6,285 nt of DNA, from contig JABHUT010000071.1 in NCBI GenBank assembly GCA_018658685.1, positions 1-6,285 of the forward strand, read 5' to 3'. A model generated the notes under the pieces. That model did not search any database. It worked only from the letters and a program-made list of their open reading frames with translations, and had not been told where the DNA came from. This stretch comes from Alphaproteobacteria bacterium. Its GTDB lineage: Bacteria; Pseudomonadota; Alphaproteobacteria; MED-G09. Of the stretch, positions 1-5,711 are shown in pieces. Within the stretch, counting starts at the first letter, position 1, and the number at the start of each line of letters is the position of its first letter. Position numbers and translations under genes: made by a program.

Positions 1-1
1 C

Positions 2-346
2 TTTTATACAAAAGATGTATTAGTATTCAATGTAGCTGTAAATCTTCTTGTATTTGCTGCAATTTTTCAAATACCTGACGGAATTCAAATGGGAAGCTTA
101 GGGGCGCTAAGGGGTTACAAAGATACATTTATTCCAATGATCTATCTAATTATATCATATTGGATTTTTGCAATTCCTTTTGGTTATTTTCTTACAAACT
201 TTGGTTTCACTACGGCATTAGGAGCTAAGGGTATGTGGATAGGCATGATTTTAGGATTAATTATTTTTTCTATTTTTATTTTCTATCGATTACGATTAAT
301 TTCATCAAGATTTATTCAAAATAGCTTGAGTGACGGAAAAATATAA
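2..346 (+). CDS. MATE family multidrug/Na+ efflux transporter, C-terminal part (5' end outside window)
   Basis: The frame is open from the left window edge (first full codon at nt 2) to TAA at 344-346, giving about 114 C-terminal residues of a protein normally around 450 residues long. The segment PDGIQMGSLGALRGYKDT followed by IPM matches the conserved stretch of NorM/MATE transporters near the last membrane helices, where a D-x-x-Q...LRG..DT..P pattern is typical. At least three hydrophobic segments follow the family topology, ending in a short basic/polar tail. MATE proteins are inner-membrane antiporters that export cationic drugs or metabolites using Na+ or H+ gradients. The ATG at 89-91 is internal and is not the start. 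The family call is secure, but the substrate is unknown. The stop codon lies in the loop of a hairpin (326-363). Confidence 0.9.
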   Translation, partial: FYTKDVLVFNVAVNLLVFAAIFQIPDGIQMGSLGALRGYKDTFIPMIYLIISYWIFAIPFGYFLTNFGFTTALGAKGMWIGMILGLIIFSIFIFYRLRLISSRFIQNSLSDGKI

Positions 347-363
347 GTAATCCCGTCACTCAA
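326..363. terminator. Hairpin terminator between convergent genes
   Basis: A perfect 11-bp inverted repeat, TTGAGTGACGG (326-336) and CCGTCACTCAA (353-363), surrounds a 16-nt loop that contains the transporter's TAA stop. On the plus strand it is followed by TTAATTTTAA, a T-rich but interrupted tail. It sits between convergent genes, the minus-strand gene ending at 370, so it may stop transcription from both sides. Confidence 0.7.
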
Positions 364-369
364 TTAATT

Positions 370-579
370 TTAAGAGGCTTTGAACCACTTATATGGTTCT
401 TTACCTGTAATGGTAAAATATATAATCATGTTTATCATATGAACAATTAGTAACGATATTGATGTGGGTATTGCCCAGATAATTTCGCGGTAATGAATAT
501 GAGCACCTAGTGAATATAACACAAATATAGAAAAAGCTGTCCAGATTATCATAGCACATATTGCTTTTAAATTTTTCAT
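370..579 (-). CDS. Small two-helix membrane protein, function unknown (69 aa)
   Basis: I do not recognise this family. The protein has two hydrophobic helices, at about residues 6-27 and 34-57, joined by a short His-containing loop (GAHIHYRE, 25-32), and ends in a polar, aromatic and basic tail (GKEPYKWFKAS). A strong ribosome binding site, AAGGAG (reverse complement of 585-590), lies 5 nt before the ATG. It starts only 12 nt after the ferredoxin stop on the same strand, so it is very probably the last gene of the hydroxylase/ferredoxin operon. By inference it could be an accessory or stabilising subunit of the membrane hydroxylase, but nothing in the sequence proves that. It is more likely a real gene than a chance ORF because of the ribosome binding site, the tight spacing and the clear membrane topology. 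Confidence 0.8.
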   Translation of the reverse strand: MKNLKAICAMIIWTAFSIFVLYSLGAHIHYREIIWAIPTSISLLIVHMINMIIYFTITGKEPYKWFKAS

Positions 580-591
580 TTTTACTCCTTT

Positions 592-900
592 TTATTTTTT
601 TAAATTAACCATCACTTTGATATCAGTCTTAAGGGCCGTCTGACACGCAAGTGCATAGCCATCATTTAGCTCATCAAAATTTAAAACATAGCCAAAATCT
701 ATTTCAGGTGAAATTTTACCATCTAGAATTTTACATTTACAAGTCCCACAACTCCCAACGCGGCATTTATAGGGCCATTTAACTCCGGCCGATAAGGCTG
801 CAGTTAAAAGGTTTTCCCCTCTCTTTACTCTAATTTCTTTTCCACTAGGCATAAGAGTTGCAGAATAACTTGAAGATTTTTTTTTAAATAAGCTAAACAT
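592..900 (-). CDS. Plant-type [2Fe-2S] ferredoxin, XylA N-terminal-domain-like, stand-alone
   Basis: This 102-residue single-domain ferredoxin carries the chloroplast-type cluster motif: Cys46-x4-Cys51-x2-Cys54 (in CRVGSCGTC) and Cys86 (in LACQT), the four ligands of a [2Fe-2S] cluster. An extra Cys56 is present. The N-terminus is short and basic (FKKKSS), and the domain spans about residues 13-100. The segment CRVGSCGTCKCKILDGK resembles the N-terminal ferredoxin domain of XylA, the xylene monooxygenase reductase, and related oxygenase reductases, but the FAD/NADH domains that follow in XylA are absent. It starts 13 nt after the hydroxylase stop and has no clear Shine-Dalgarno sequence, suggesting translational coupling. 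The inferred role is one-electron delivery to the membrane hydroxylase encoded just upstream, charged by a reductase located elsewhere. Confidence 0.93.
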   Translation of the reverse strand: MFSLFKKKSSSYSATLMPSGKEIRVKRGENLLTAALSAGVKWPYKCRVGSCGTCKCKILDGKISPEIDFGYVLNFDELNDGYALACQTALKTDIKVMVNLKK

Positions 901-913
901 TGATAATTACAAA

Positions 914-2053
914 CTAACTTATTGAGAGATTTTTAAATTGATTAGCAATCTCTTTTTCAGCGACAGTTGCTTTATTCTCATCCCAATCATCAAGAAGTTT
1001 TTGAGTAAATCTTCTAAAAACAGGTGGAAAAAGGGTTAAAACAAATAGAGAAAAATATCCAATTCCATAATTAGGTGCATCAACGTCATCAAGCTCCCAG
1101 AAATATGTCTCACCTCTAACGTGGTGATCGCCCTGCCTGCCAATTTCAATAAAGAACCAGCTAGTGAATAAATTATCATTATCCCAGGAATGTCTATGTT
1201 CAACAGGCTTTCCTTTTTCCCTTATTAAACCATAATGACCCATAAAATTAAGAGCCTCTAAAAGAAAATTTGAAATTGCCCAAATTACAGTTAAGGAAAG
1301 CACTCCTAAAACGCCGCCAGCCCAAACAAACAATAAAATAGATGGCAGGCTATACAAATAACCCAATATCCACTTGTTACTTAAGCTAAAAAATGATTTT
1401 TTTTGTTTTTTTAATTTCTCTCTCTCCAGATCATAAGAGTATTGAGATTGACCGGCATGGGATAGCCAAGCGTGAGAATATACATTTCTTCCCCTTGGTG
1501 CTGTAGCTGGATCATCTTCATGACCTAAATCAAGGTGATGATTATAAACGTGCGCATACGTAAAATGTGAAGCTCCGCTTAAAGCCATAATAAGCCTTGA
1601 AACTAAAAAACCCTCTTTTCTATTATGAGACAATTCATGGCCATAAATTATACCTAATCCTGCCCATAAACCTGCTGATAGAACCGATCCAATTAAATTA
1701 AAACCAGTTATACCACTTTGATATGATAATCCAAGAAATGATAGGGTTTCAAAAGACGTAACCGATGTATATTGATACAGGCGCCAGGCTAAAATAACCT
1801 GAAGAAATATAAATGCTGGAAGCATAAGATACATAACAGCATATTGAAGCCTCTTTATTCCATAAGAATTACCATTATCATCAAAGTCCGCTCTTAAATG
1901 AATATTTTTTGTAAGAGTATCAACGATGGTATTTAGACCAAAAAGTATAACACCTAGCCAGGCAAAGTAATTACCAATAAAAAGTCCCAGAATTGTTGCA
2001 ATCGTCATCACCGGGACAATAAGATAACGCGCATTAACGTAAAAAGTTTTCAT
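914..2053 (-). CDS. XylM/AlkB-type membrane-bound non-haem di-iron hydroxylase
   Basis: This 379-residue integral membrane protein, full length for the family, carries the histidine boxes of alkane/xylene monooxygenases: HELSH (139-143), HVYNHH (168-173), the HYG element MGHYGL (271-276) and GDHH (308-311). These enzymes bind two irons and hydroxylate terminal methyl groups or alkyl side chains using O2 and reduced ferredoxin or rubredoxin. The start (YLIVPVMT), the HH..L...D.DT/DPATAPRG..VYS region and the end (KLLDDWDENKATVAEKEIA) look closer to XylM than to AlkB, judged from memory of XylM. Hydrophobic helices lie at about 10-45, 70-92, 115-138, 228-268 and 330-347. Oddly, Gln307 stands where AlkB has the first His of HxxHH. 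Box GGAG lies 7 nt before the ATG. The ferredoxin and a small membrane protein follow within 13 nt. The substrate is unknown, and a desaturase-like reaction is less likely but possible. Confidence 0.9.
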   Translation of the reverse strand: MKTFYVNARYLIVPVMTIATILGLFIGNYFAWLGVILFGLNTIVDTLTKNIHLRADFDDNGNSYGIKRLQYAVMYLMLPAFIFLQVILAWRLYQYTSVTSFETLSFLGLSYQSGITGFNLIGSVLSAGLWAGLGIIYGHELSHNRKEGFLVSRLIMALSGASHFTYAHVYNHHLDLGHEDDPATAPRGRNVYSHAWLSHAGQSQYSYDLEREKLKKQKKSFFSLSNKWILGYLYSLPSILLFVWAGGVLGVLSLTVIWAISNFLLEALNFMGHYGLIREKGKPVEHRHSWDNDNLFTSWFFIEIGRQGDHHVRGETYFWELDDVDAPNYGIGYFSLFVLTLFPPVFRRFTQKLLDDWDENKATVAEKEIANQFKNLSIS

Positions 2054-2149
2054 AAAAAACTCCTATTACAATGAAATCCTGGGAATAAATCTTCCGTTTT
2101 AGCGCCTTATTTTAAATCGCGGCAATAGGATCAAATCACGATTACTTAA

Positions 2150-2178
2150 AACATATTCCTTTGTAATAAATTTGTAAA
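2150..2178 (-). promoter_or_regulatory. Candidate sigma70 promoter for the hydroxylase operon
   Basis: Reading the minus strand, TTTACA (2178-2173; 5 of 6 to TTGACA) is followed after exactly 17 nt by TATGTT (2155-2150; 4 of 6 to TATAAT). This would give a leader of about 90 nt before the hydroxylase ATG. The gap is 153 nt from the upstream glycosylase gene on the same strand, so an own promoter is reasonable, though read-through is also possible. The low-GC background makes such matches common. Confidence 0.35.
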
Positions 2179-2195
2179 TGAAATTATTTTCATTT
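2176..2195. repeat. 8-bp palindrome AAATGAAA-TTAT-TTTCATTT
   Basis: This perfect inverted repeat with a 4-nt centre lies 12 nt past the glycosylase stop on the minus strand and overlaps the candidate -35 box of the hydroxylase promoter. It could be a regulator operator or a weak A/T hairpin ending the glycosylase transcript. No T-run follows on the minus strand, which favours an operator over a terminator. Confidence 0.3.
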
Positions 2196-2206
2196 TTAAA
2201 ATATTA

Positions 2207-2791
2207 TTATAAAATTTTAATTTCATCATATCGAAAGCAACTTTTAGAATGATCGTTAATTAAACCTGTGGCCTGCATAAATGCATAACAAATAGTTGTC
2301 CCGACAAATTTAAAACCCTTCTTTTTTAAGTCCTTCGACATCTTGTCACTTATCTCATTTTTTGTTTGAATATCATTTGTATTCAATAGTTTATTATGAA
2401 TTGTTTTCCCATTAACAAATGACCAAATATAGTCATTAAAGCTTCCGTATTCTTTTTGAATTCTTAAAAAAATAACAGCATTATCTCTTATTGAATATAG
2501 TTTTAGTTTATTACGGATAATAGATTTGTTTAATAGAATACCTTCTATTTCAGAATCACTCATTTTTGAAACTTTTAAAATATTAAAATTATAAAACAAG
2601 CGTTTGTAGTCTTTGCGCTTATTTAAAACTGTTATCCAGCTTAATCCAGCTTGCTGACCTTCCAAAGATAAAAATTCAAAGAATTTTTGATCATCGTGAA
2701 CAGGAACACCCCATTCTTCATCATGGTATTTAATATAAATGGGTTTATCCCCAGCCCATGAACAACGCCTATTTAGTCCTAGACTAACCAT
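2207..2791 (-). CDS. tag: DNA-3-methyladenine glycosylase I
   Basis: This enzyme removes 3-methyladenine from alkylated DNA, the first step of base excision repair in the cytoplasm. The 194-residue sequence aligns along its whole length with E. coli Tag (187 aa). It shares YHDEEWGVP (22-30), LEGQQAGLSWITVL (43-56) and GFKFVGTTICYAFMQATGL (159-177). The zinc-snap ligands are present as Cys10, His23, His181 and Cys185, offset by six from E. coli Cys4/His17/His175/Cys179. Glu44 matches catalytic-site Glu38. The start is the only suitable ATG, but its upstream DNA is pyrimidine-rich on the coding strand and has no Shine-Dalgarno sequence. Instead, the ATG lies inside the end of a 24-codon ORF with an 8-nt overlap (ATGGTTAG), so translation is probably coupled to it. 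Confidence 0.97.
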   Translation of the reverse strand: MVSLGLNRRCSWAGDKPIYIKYHDEEWGVPVHDDQKFFEFLSLEGQQAGLSWITVLNKRKDYKRLFYNFNILKVSKMSDSEIEGILLNKSIIRNKLKLYSIRDNAVIFLRIQKEYGSFNDYIWSFVNGKTIHNKLLNTNDIQTKNEISDKMSKDLKKKGFKFVGTTICYAFMQATGLINDHSKSCFRYDEIKIL

Positions 2792-2858
2792 TTACAGAAA
2801 GGGAGATAATTAAAGTTATTAATAAGGCTACAAAAAGCCCCAATAGAGTTCTTTTCAT
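2784..2858 (-). CDS. 24-residue hydrophobic peptide overlapping the tag start
   Basis: This short ORF runs from ATG at 2858-2856 to TAG at 2786-2784. Its peptide starts MKRTLLGLFVALL, continues hydrophobic through ITLIISL and ends SVNG: a basic N-terminus, one hydrophobic span long enough to cross a membrane, and a short polar end. AAGG (2869-2866 on the minus strand) sits 7 nt before the ATG, a better ribosome binding site than tag itself has. The stop codon overlaps the tag start in ATGGTTAG. It may be a genuine single-helix membrane microprotein, a leader ORF whose translation delivers ribosomes to tag, or both. No family is recognised. It could be a chance ORF, but the ribosome binding site, signal-like composition and overlap argue against that. 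Confidence 0.55.
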   Translation of the reverse strand: MKRTLLGLFVALLITLIISLSVNG

Positions 2859-2922
2859 AAAATAGCCTTAAGTAATCAAAAAACTTAATTTAGAATTTAA
2901 TATGACTATATGTTTGGCTTTA

Positions 2923-3057
2923 TTATTTTGATTTTTGCGCTTGCCTTTCCTCATAACTTGCCTTTTTTTTCTCATATTCTTCTTCACTAAGAGCGTGCCA
3001 GCCTATGCAATTTTCAACAGGCGAGCGACCGCAACCACATTTTTGAACATCAGTCAT
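2923..3057 (-). CDS. Cys-rich 44-residue protein (CGCGRSP...C..GWH motif), function unknown
   Basis: The ORF begins at ATG 3057-3055 and ends at TAA 2925-2923. The first half carries three closely spaced cysteines and a histidine: Cys7, Cys9 (CGCGRSP), Cys17 and His21 (ENCIGWH), a plausible mononuclear metal site, for example zinc. The second half (LSEEEYEKKKASYEERQAQ) is highly charged and probably one helix. A G-rich ribosome binding site, GGGGGA, lies about 7 nt before the ATG. I recall similar tiny CGCGRSP proteins as uncharacterised in marine bacterial genomes but cannot name a family. It is the first gene of a minus-strand run toward tag and is divergent from the flavin oxidoreductase. 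Coding reality is likely, because the motif is far from random AT-rich translation. Confidence 0.75.
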   Translation of the reverse strand: MTDVQKCGCGRSPVENCIGWHALSEEEYEKKKASYEERQAQKSK

Positions 3058-3149
3058 TATAAATTCCCCCGAATAATGAATTTTTTATAACTATCACGAT
3101 TCTCTATAAGGGTAATTAGAGTTCTATTAGATTCATTAAGAGTTTTAAG

Positions 3150-3180
3150 ATTTATCAAATCATGTAAGATAAATTATTAG
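3150..3180 (+). promoter_or_regulatory. Candidate promoter with embedded inverted repeat (possible operator)
   Basis: A perfect 7-bp inverted repeat, ATTTATC (3150-3156) and GATAAAT (3168-3174) separated by 11 nt, lies between a candidate -35 (TTATCA, 3152-3157) and -10 (TATTAG, 3175-3180) with a 17-nt spacer. Both boxes match the consensus at 4 of 6 positions. Transcription would start near 3187, about 22 nt before the flavin oxidoreductase ATG. A repressor bound to the repeat would block this promoter. No regulator gene is present in the window to pair with it. Confidence 0.35.
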
Positions 3181-3208
3181 TAAAAGATCGATACAAAGGG
3201 TTGGTATA

Positions 3209-4333
3209 ATGAAAAAATTAGAGAATAAAATAATATTTCCATGTGGTATTTCTATGAAGAATGCATTCATGCTGGCTCCCTTAACAAATACCCAAAGTCA
3301 TGAAAATGGATGTTTGTCAGATGATGAATTTAATTGGTTAACACTAAGATCAAAGGGTGGATTTGGTATGACAATGTCATGTGCTTCACACGTTCAATCG
3401 ATTGGCAAAGGCTTCCCTGGTCAATTAGGTATTTATGATGACATGCATATTGATGGATTAAAAAGTCTAACTGATCAAATTAAGTCCTTTGATAGCCTTG
3501 CCGTAGCTCAACTTCACCATGCAGGAATGAGGTCGCCTGAGGAAATAATTGGTGAGAGACCTGTATGCCCTTCCTCCGATGATGAAACAAACTCGAGAGA
3601 ACTCTCACTTGATGAAGTTAAGAGATTGAGAGATGATTTTATTTTTGCAGCAATAAGGGCAAAAAAATCAGGGTATGATGGAGTCGAGATCCATGGGGCT
3701 CATGGATATATATTATGCCAATTCTTAAGCTCAACAATTAATAAAAGAGAGGATGAATATGGTGGATCATTAGATAATAGATCAAGAATTATTCTTGAAA
3801 TTATTAATGGAATTAGACAGGAGTGTGGAAAAAAATTTCTTTTAGGTGTTCGACTGTCTCCAGAGAGGTTTGGGATGAAATTAGATGAAATTAAATCAAT
3901 ATGTAAAAAGATAATAAGTATGCAAAAAATTGATTTTATCGATATGTCATTATGGGATTGTTTTAAATATCCAGATAATTTCAGTAAAGAAGATCCTAAT
4001 CTAGAAAAAATCATGAATCCTGAAAAAATTGAAAAAAACTTAAAAAAAACATTGTTAGAACATTTTACAGATTTAGATTTCAAAAATGTTCTATTAACAG
4101 TAGCAGGAAATATTCGTACAGGAAAAGATGTTCACAAAATAATTGGTGCTGGGGTAGATTTTGCTGCGATAGGACGGGCAGCAATTGTTCATCATGATTT
4201 TCCCAAAAAAGTCTTAAATAATCCTGCTTTTGAGCCATTAAACCTTCCCGTTTCAAAAGCTCACTTAAAAAATGAAGGGGTAAGTGATAAATTTATTGAA
4301 TATTTAAGATTTTTTAAAGGTTTTGTTGAATAA
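3209..4333 (+). CDS. Old Yellow Enzyme family NADH:flavin oxidoreductase
   Basis: This 374-residue FMN-dependent TIM-barrel enzyme fits the single-domain length of the family. Signature segments in order are APLTNTQS (23-30, FMN side; Thr26 as in classical OYE, where YqjM-type enzymes have Cys), QLHHAGMR (101-108), GYDGVEIHGAHGYILCQFLS (155-174, substrate-binding His162/His165 and Tyr167), YGGSLDNRSR (184-193), GVRLSPERFG (213-222) and the FMN-phosphate region VAGNIRTG...GRAAIVHHDFP (298-331). Such cytosolic enzymes reduce C=C bonds of enones and related electrophiles with NAD(P)H. It lacks the C-terminal FeS/NADPH half of FadH, so it is not a full 2,4-dienoyl-CoA reductase. Ribosome binding site AAAGGG ends 8 nt before the ATG. 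It appears monocistronic and convergent with the rhodanese, 7 nt apart. The substrate is unknown. Confidence 0.95.
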   Translation: MKKLENKIIFPCGISMKNAFMLAPLTNTQSHENGCLSDDEFNWLTLRSKGGFGMTMSCASHVQSIGKGFPGQLGIYDDMHIDGLKSLTDQIKSFDSLAVAQLHHAGMRSPEEIIGERPVCPSSDDETNSRELSLDEVKRLRDDFIFAAIRAKKSGYDGVEIHGAHGYILCQFLSSTINKREDEYGGSLDNRSRIILEIINGIRQECGKKFLLGVRLSPERFGMKLDEIKSICKKIISMQKIDFIDMSLWDCFKYPDNFSKEDPNLEKIMNPEKIEKNLKKTLLEHFTDLDFKNVLLTVAGNIRTGKDVHKIIGAGVDFAAIGRAAIVHHDFPKKVLNNPAFEPLNLPVSKAHLKNEGVSDKFIEYLRFFKGFVE

Positions 4334-4352
4334 TAAAAAGTTAGTTTTTTAT
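4333..4352. terminator. Weak A/T hairpin between convergent genes
   Basis: ATAAAAAG (4333-4340) can pair with TTTTTTAT (4345-4352) around the loop TTAG. It gives an A-tract, hairpin and T-tract layout readable from both strands, spanning the ends of the flavin oxidoreductase and the rhodanese. The stem is almost entirely A-T. On the minus strand a second 7-bp repeat (AAGTTAG 4338-4344 with CTAACTT 4367-4373, 22-nt loop) precedes T5 and is an alternative. Confidence 0.4.
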
Positions 4353-4673
4353 AATTTCTAATTTCTCTAACTTACTAGCATCCGTTATTCCACCTAAATT
4401 TATTGTATTAGAATAACCTAATGAATCCAAAATGTTTTTAGCCTTTCCTGAACGATTTCCACTTCTGCAATAAAGTAAAACTTCCTCATTATGGGATTTA
4501 ACAAATTTATTTATATCCTCGGAAATAATATTTAAAGGAATATGAATTGCGCCTTTAAGATGCCCGCTTTTCCATTCCTCTAAAGTTCTAACATCTATTA
4601 AAACTGAATGAGATTTACTGGATGCCATAAGAAATAGTGTTAAAGATATTAATAATTTTTTTATGACGCTCAA
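4341..4673 (-). CDS. Exported single-domain rhodanese, PspE-like thiosulfate sulfurtransferase
   Basis: This 110-residue protein has an N-terminal signal-like segment (basic KK at 5-6, hydrophobic LLISLTLFLMAS 7-18, possible cleavage near SHS 21-23) and one rhodanese domain. VLIDVRTLEEW (24-34) contains the conserved Asp27/Arg29. GHLKGAIHIPL (37-47) is the CH2A-type segment, and LYCRSGNRSG (67-76) holds catalytic Cys69 in a six-residue active-site loop. NLGGI (92-96) closes the fold. Length and layout match E. coli PspE (104 aa), a periplasmic sulfurtransferase. The start is unusual. In frame, only TTG (4673-4671) lies just after the upstream in-frame TGA, with GAGG 10 nt away. An ATG at 4680 is out of frame by one base, separated by a run of seven A. 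The domain call is secure and the N-terminus uncertain. Confidence 0.9.
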   Translation of the reverse strand: MSVIKKLLISLTLFLMASSKSHSVLIDVRTLEEWKSGHLKGAIHIPLNIISEDINKFVKSHNEEVLLYCRSGNRSGKAKNILDSLGYSNTINLGGITDASKLEKLEIIKN

Positions 4674-4691
4674 ATTTCATTAACCTCTTCT

Positions 4692-4720
4692 TTGCTATTA
4701 ATCCTAAACACTTCTAGAAT
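4692..4720 (+). promoter_or_regulatory. Sigma70-type promoter for the thioesterase
   Basis: TTGCTA (4692-4697; 4 of 6) and TAGAAT (4715-4720; 5 of 6) are separated by exactly 17 nt. The predicted start near 4727 gives a leader of about 50 nt before the ATG at 4778. The region is divergent from the rhodanese gene. Confidence 0.55.
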
Positions 4721-4777
4721 ATCTTCAAGAAGAGAATTATTAATAAACAAAATACAAACAAAAATTTTGGAAGAATT

Positions 4778-5215
4778 ATGACATCAAATTTATCCGGTAT
4801 AATTAAACAAAAAATTCATTTTTTTCAAATTAGAGTTTTTTATGAAGACACTGACTTTACCGGTATAGTTTATCATGCAAATTATTTAAAATTTGCAGAG
4901 AGAGGAAGAACAAATTTTCTTAGATTATTAGATGTAAATCATTCAGAGTTAATAAGCTCTAATGAACCAAAATATTTTGTTGTTTATAAAATGAATTCAA
5001 AATTTATAGGAACTTCAACTATAGACGATATATTAGAGGTTAGATCTAATTTTAAAGGTATAGAAGGCGTAAGACTTAAGATCGATCAAGATATTTTTAA
5101 AGGTGATAAAAAAGTATTTTCTGCAAATATAGAGTTTGCACTATTGGATAAAAACGCAAAACCAATAAAATTCCCTGATGATATGAAATTAAAAATTAAA
5201 AAATACCTCAACTAA
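4778..5215 (+). CDS. ybgC: YbgC-like hotdog-fold acyl-CoA thioesterase
   Basis: This 145-residue hotdog thioesterase carries the 4HBT/YbgC signature RVFYEDTDFTGIVYHANYLK (19-38) followed by FAERGRT (39-45). Asp26, the second Asp of YEDTD, corresponds to catalytic Asp18 of E. coli YbgC. YHANYLKF forms the start of the long central helix, and the remaining residues give the expected beta strands. Members hydrolyse acyl-CoA or 4-hydroxybenzoyl-CoA. YbgC is often encoded with tolQRA and linked to phospholipid metabolism, but no tol genes are present in this window. The gene here stands alone behind its own promoter, with GGAAG 4 nt before the ATG. The N-terminus is about eight residues longer than in E. 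coli. The family call is strong; the orthology-based symbol is less certain. Confidence 0.9.
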   Translation: MTSNLSGIIKQKIHFFQIRVFYEDTDFTGIVYHANYLKFAERGRTNFLRLLDVNHSELISSNEPKYFVVYKMNSKFIGTSTIDDILEVRSNFKGIEGVRLKIDQDIFKGDKKVFSANIEFALLDKNAKPIKFPDDMKLKIKKYLN

Positions 5216-5312
5216 ATTATTTAACATTACCATCTAGCTCTACTTTGAATCAAACCTAACGCCCACTTTAACTTAAGCGAAGTAAGCCCCCAGCACGATC
5301 ATCAGAAATAAA

Positions 5313-5389
<77 letters not shown>

Positions 5390-5414
5390 ACACTTATAAA
5401 ATCTTATATACTAA

Positions 5415-5660
5415 TTATTGTAAGCCTTCTTTTTTATTTTTTACATAACCCCTTATGCCAATAAAGGTGTGAATAATATTTACTATAACAAATGCATAAA
5501 GATCTAAAAAAATAAATAAAATAGCACCGCTTAGTCTTCCAAGGGCTGTAACAATATAACCGCTTAAACGCGTCTTAGGTTTTGTAGAGCTTACAAGCGT
5601 TATCCCAAGTAAACTAATAATGACAACAACCCATTGCCCATATTTAATAAAATCTTCCAT
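5415..5660 (-). CDS. Small three-helix membrane protein, function unknown (81 aa)
   Basis: The frame is open further upstream to an ATG at 5723, but the ATG at 5660-5658 is preferred because GGAG lies 5 nt before it and the extra 21 residues would have no ribosome binding site. The 81-residue product (MEDFIKYGQW...) has a first helix at about 8-25, a basic loop (KPKTR 27-31), two closely spaced helices at about 34-52 and 53-69, and a basic tail (GYVKNKKEG). The pattern of three helices with a conserved-looking NIIHTFIGIRGY end is reminiscent of small CBU_0592-like inner-membrane proteins, but I hold that comparison loosely. No function can be assigned. tRNA-Pro follows 25 nt downstream on the same strand. 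Confidence 0.75.
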   Translation of the reverse strand: MEDFIKYGQWVVVIISLLGITLVSSTKPKTRLSGYIVTALGRLSGAILFIFLDLYAFVIVNIIHTFIGIRGYVKNKKEGLQ

Positions 5661-5665
5661 AACTT

Positions 5666-5669
5666 CTCC
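5666..5669 (-). promoter_or_regulatory. Ribosome binding site fixing the start of the 81-aa membrane protein
   Basis: On the minus strand TGGAGAAGTT precedes ATG 5660-5658, with GGAG 5 nt from the start. No comparable site precedes the longer in-frame start at 5723, so the shorter protein is favoured. Confidence 0.7.
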
Positions 5670-5711
5670 AGCTCTATATAAAATTAAAAAAAGTACCAAA
5701 AAATCAAAGAA

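Noticed and set aside
89..346. Treating ATG 89 as the start of an 85-aa protein
   Set aside because: The frame is open to the window edge and the residues before it continue the transporter family pattern.
2161..2206. 15-codon minus-strand ORF before the hydroxylase as a leader peptide
   Set aside because: It has no ribosome binding site, a length expected by chance, and no attenuator-like paired stems nearby.
3700..4083. 127-codon minus-strand ORF inside the flavin oxidoreductase
   Set aside because: It lies fully opposite a well-supported gene with conserved motifs, and its translation is typical low-complexity antisense (Ser/Phe/Ile rich).
5247..5291. Hairpin downstream of tRNA-Pro on the minus strand (GCTTACTT with AAGTGGGC)
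   Set aside because: The stem needs two G-U pairs, has an 11-nt loop and is not followed by a T-run, so it is not convincing as a terminator or RNA element. The rest of 5216-5312 shows nothing.
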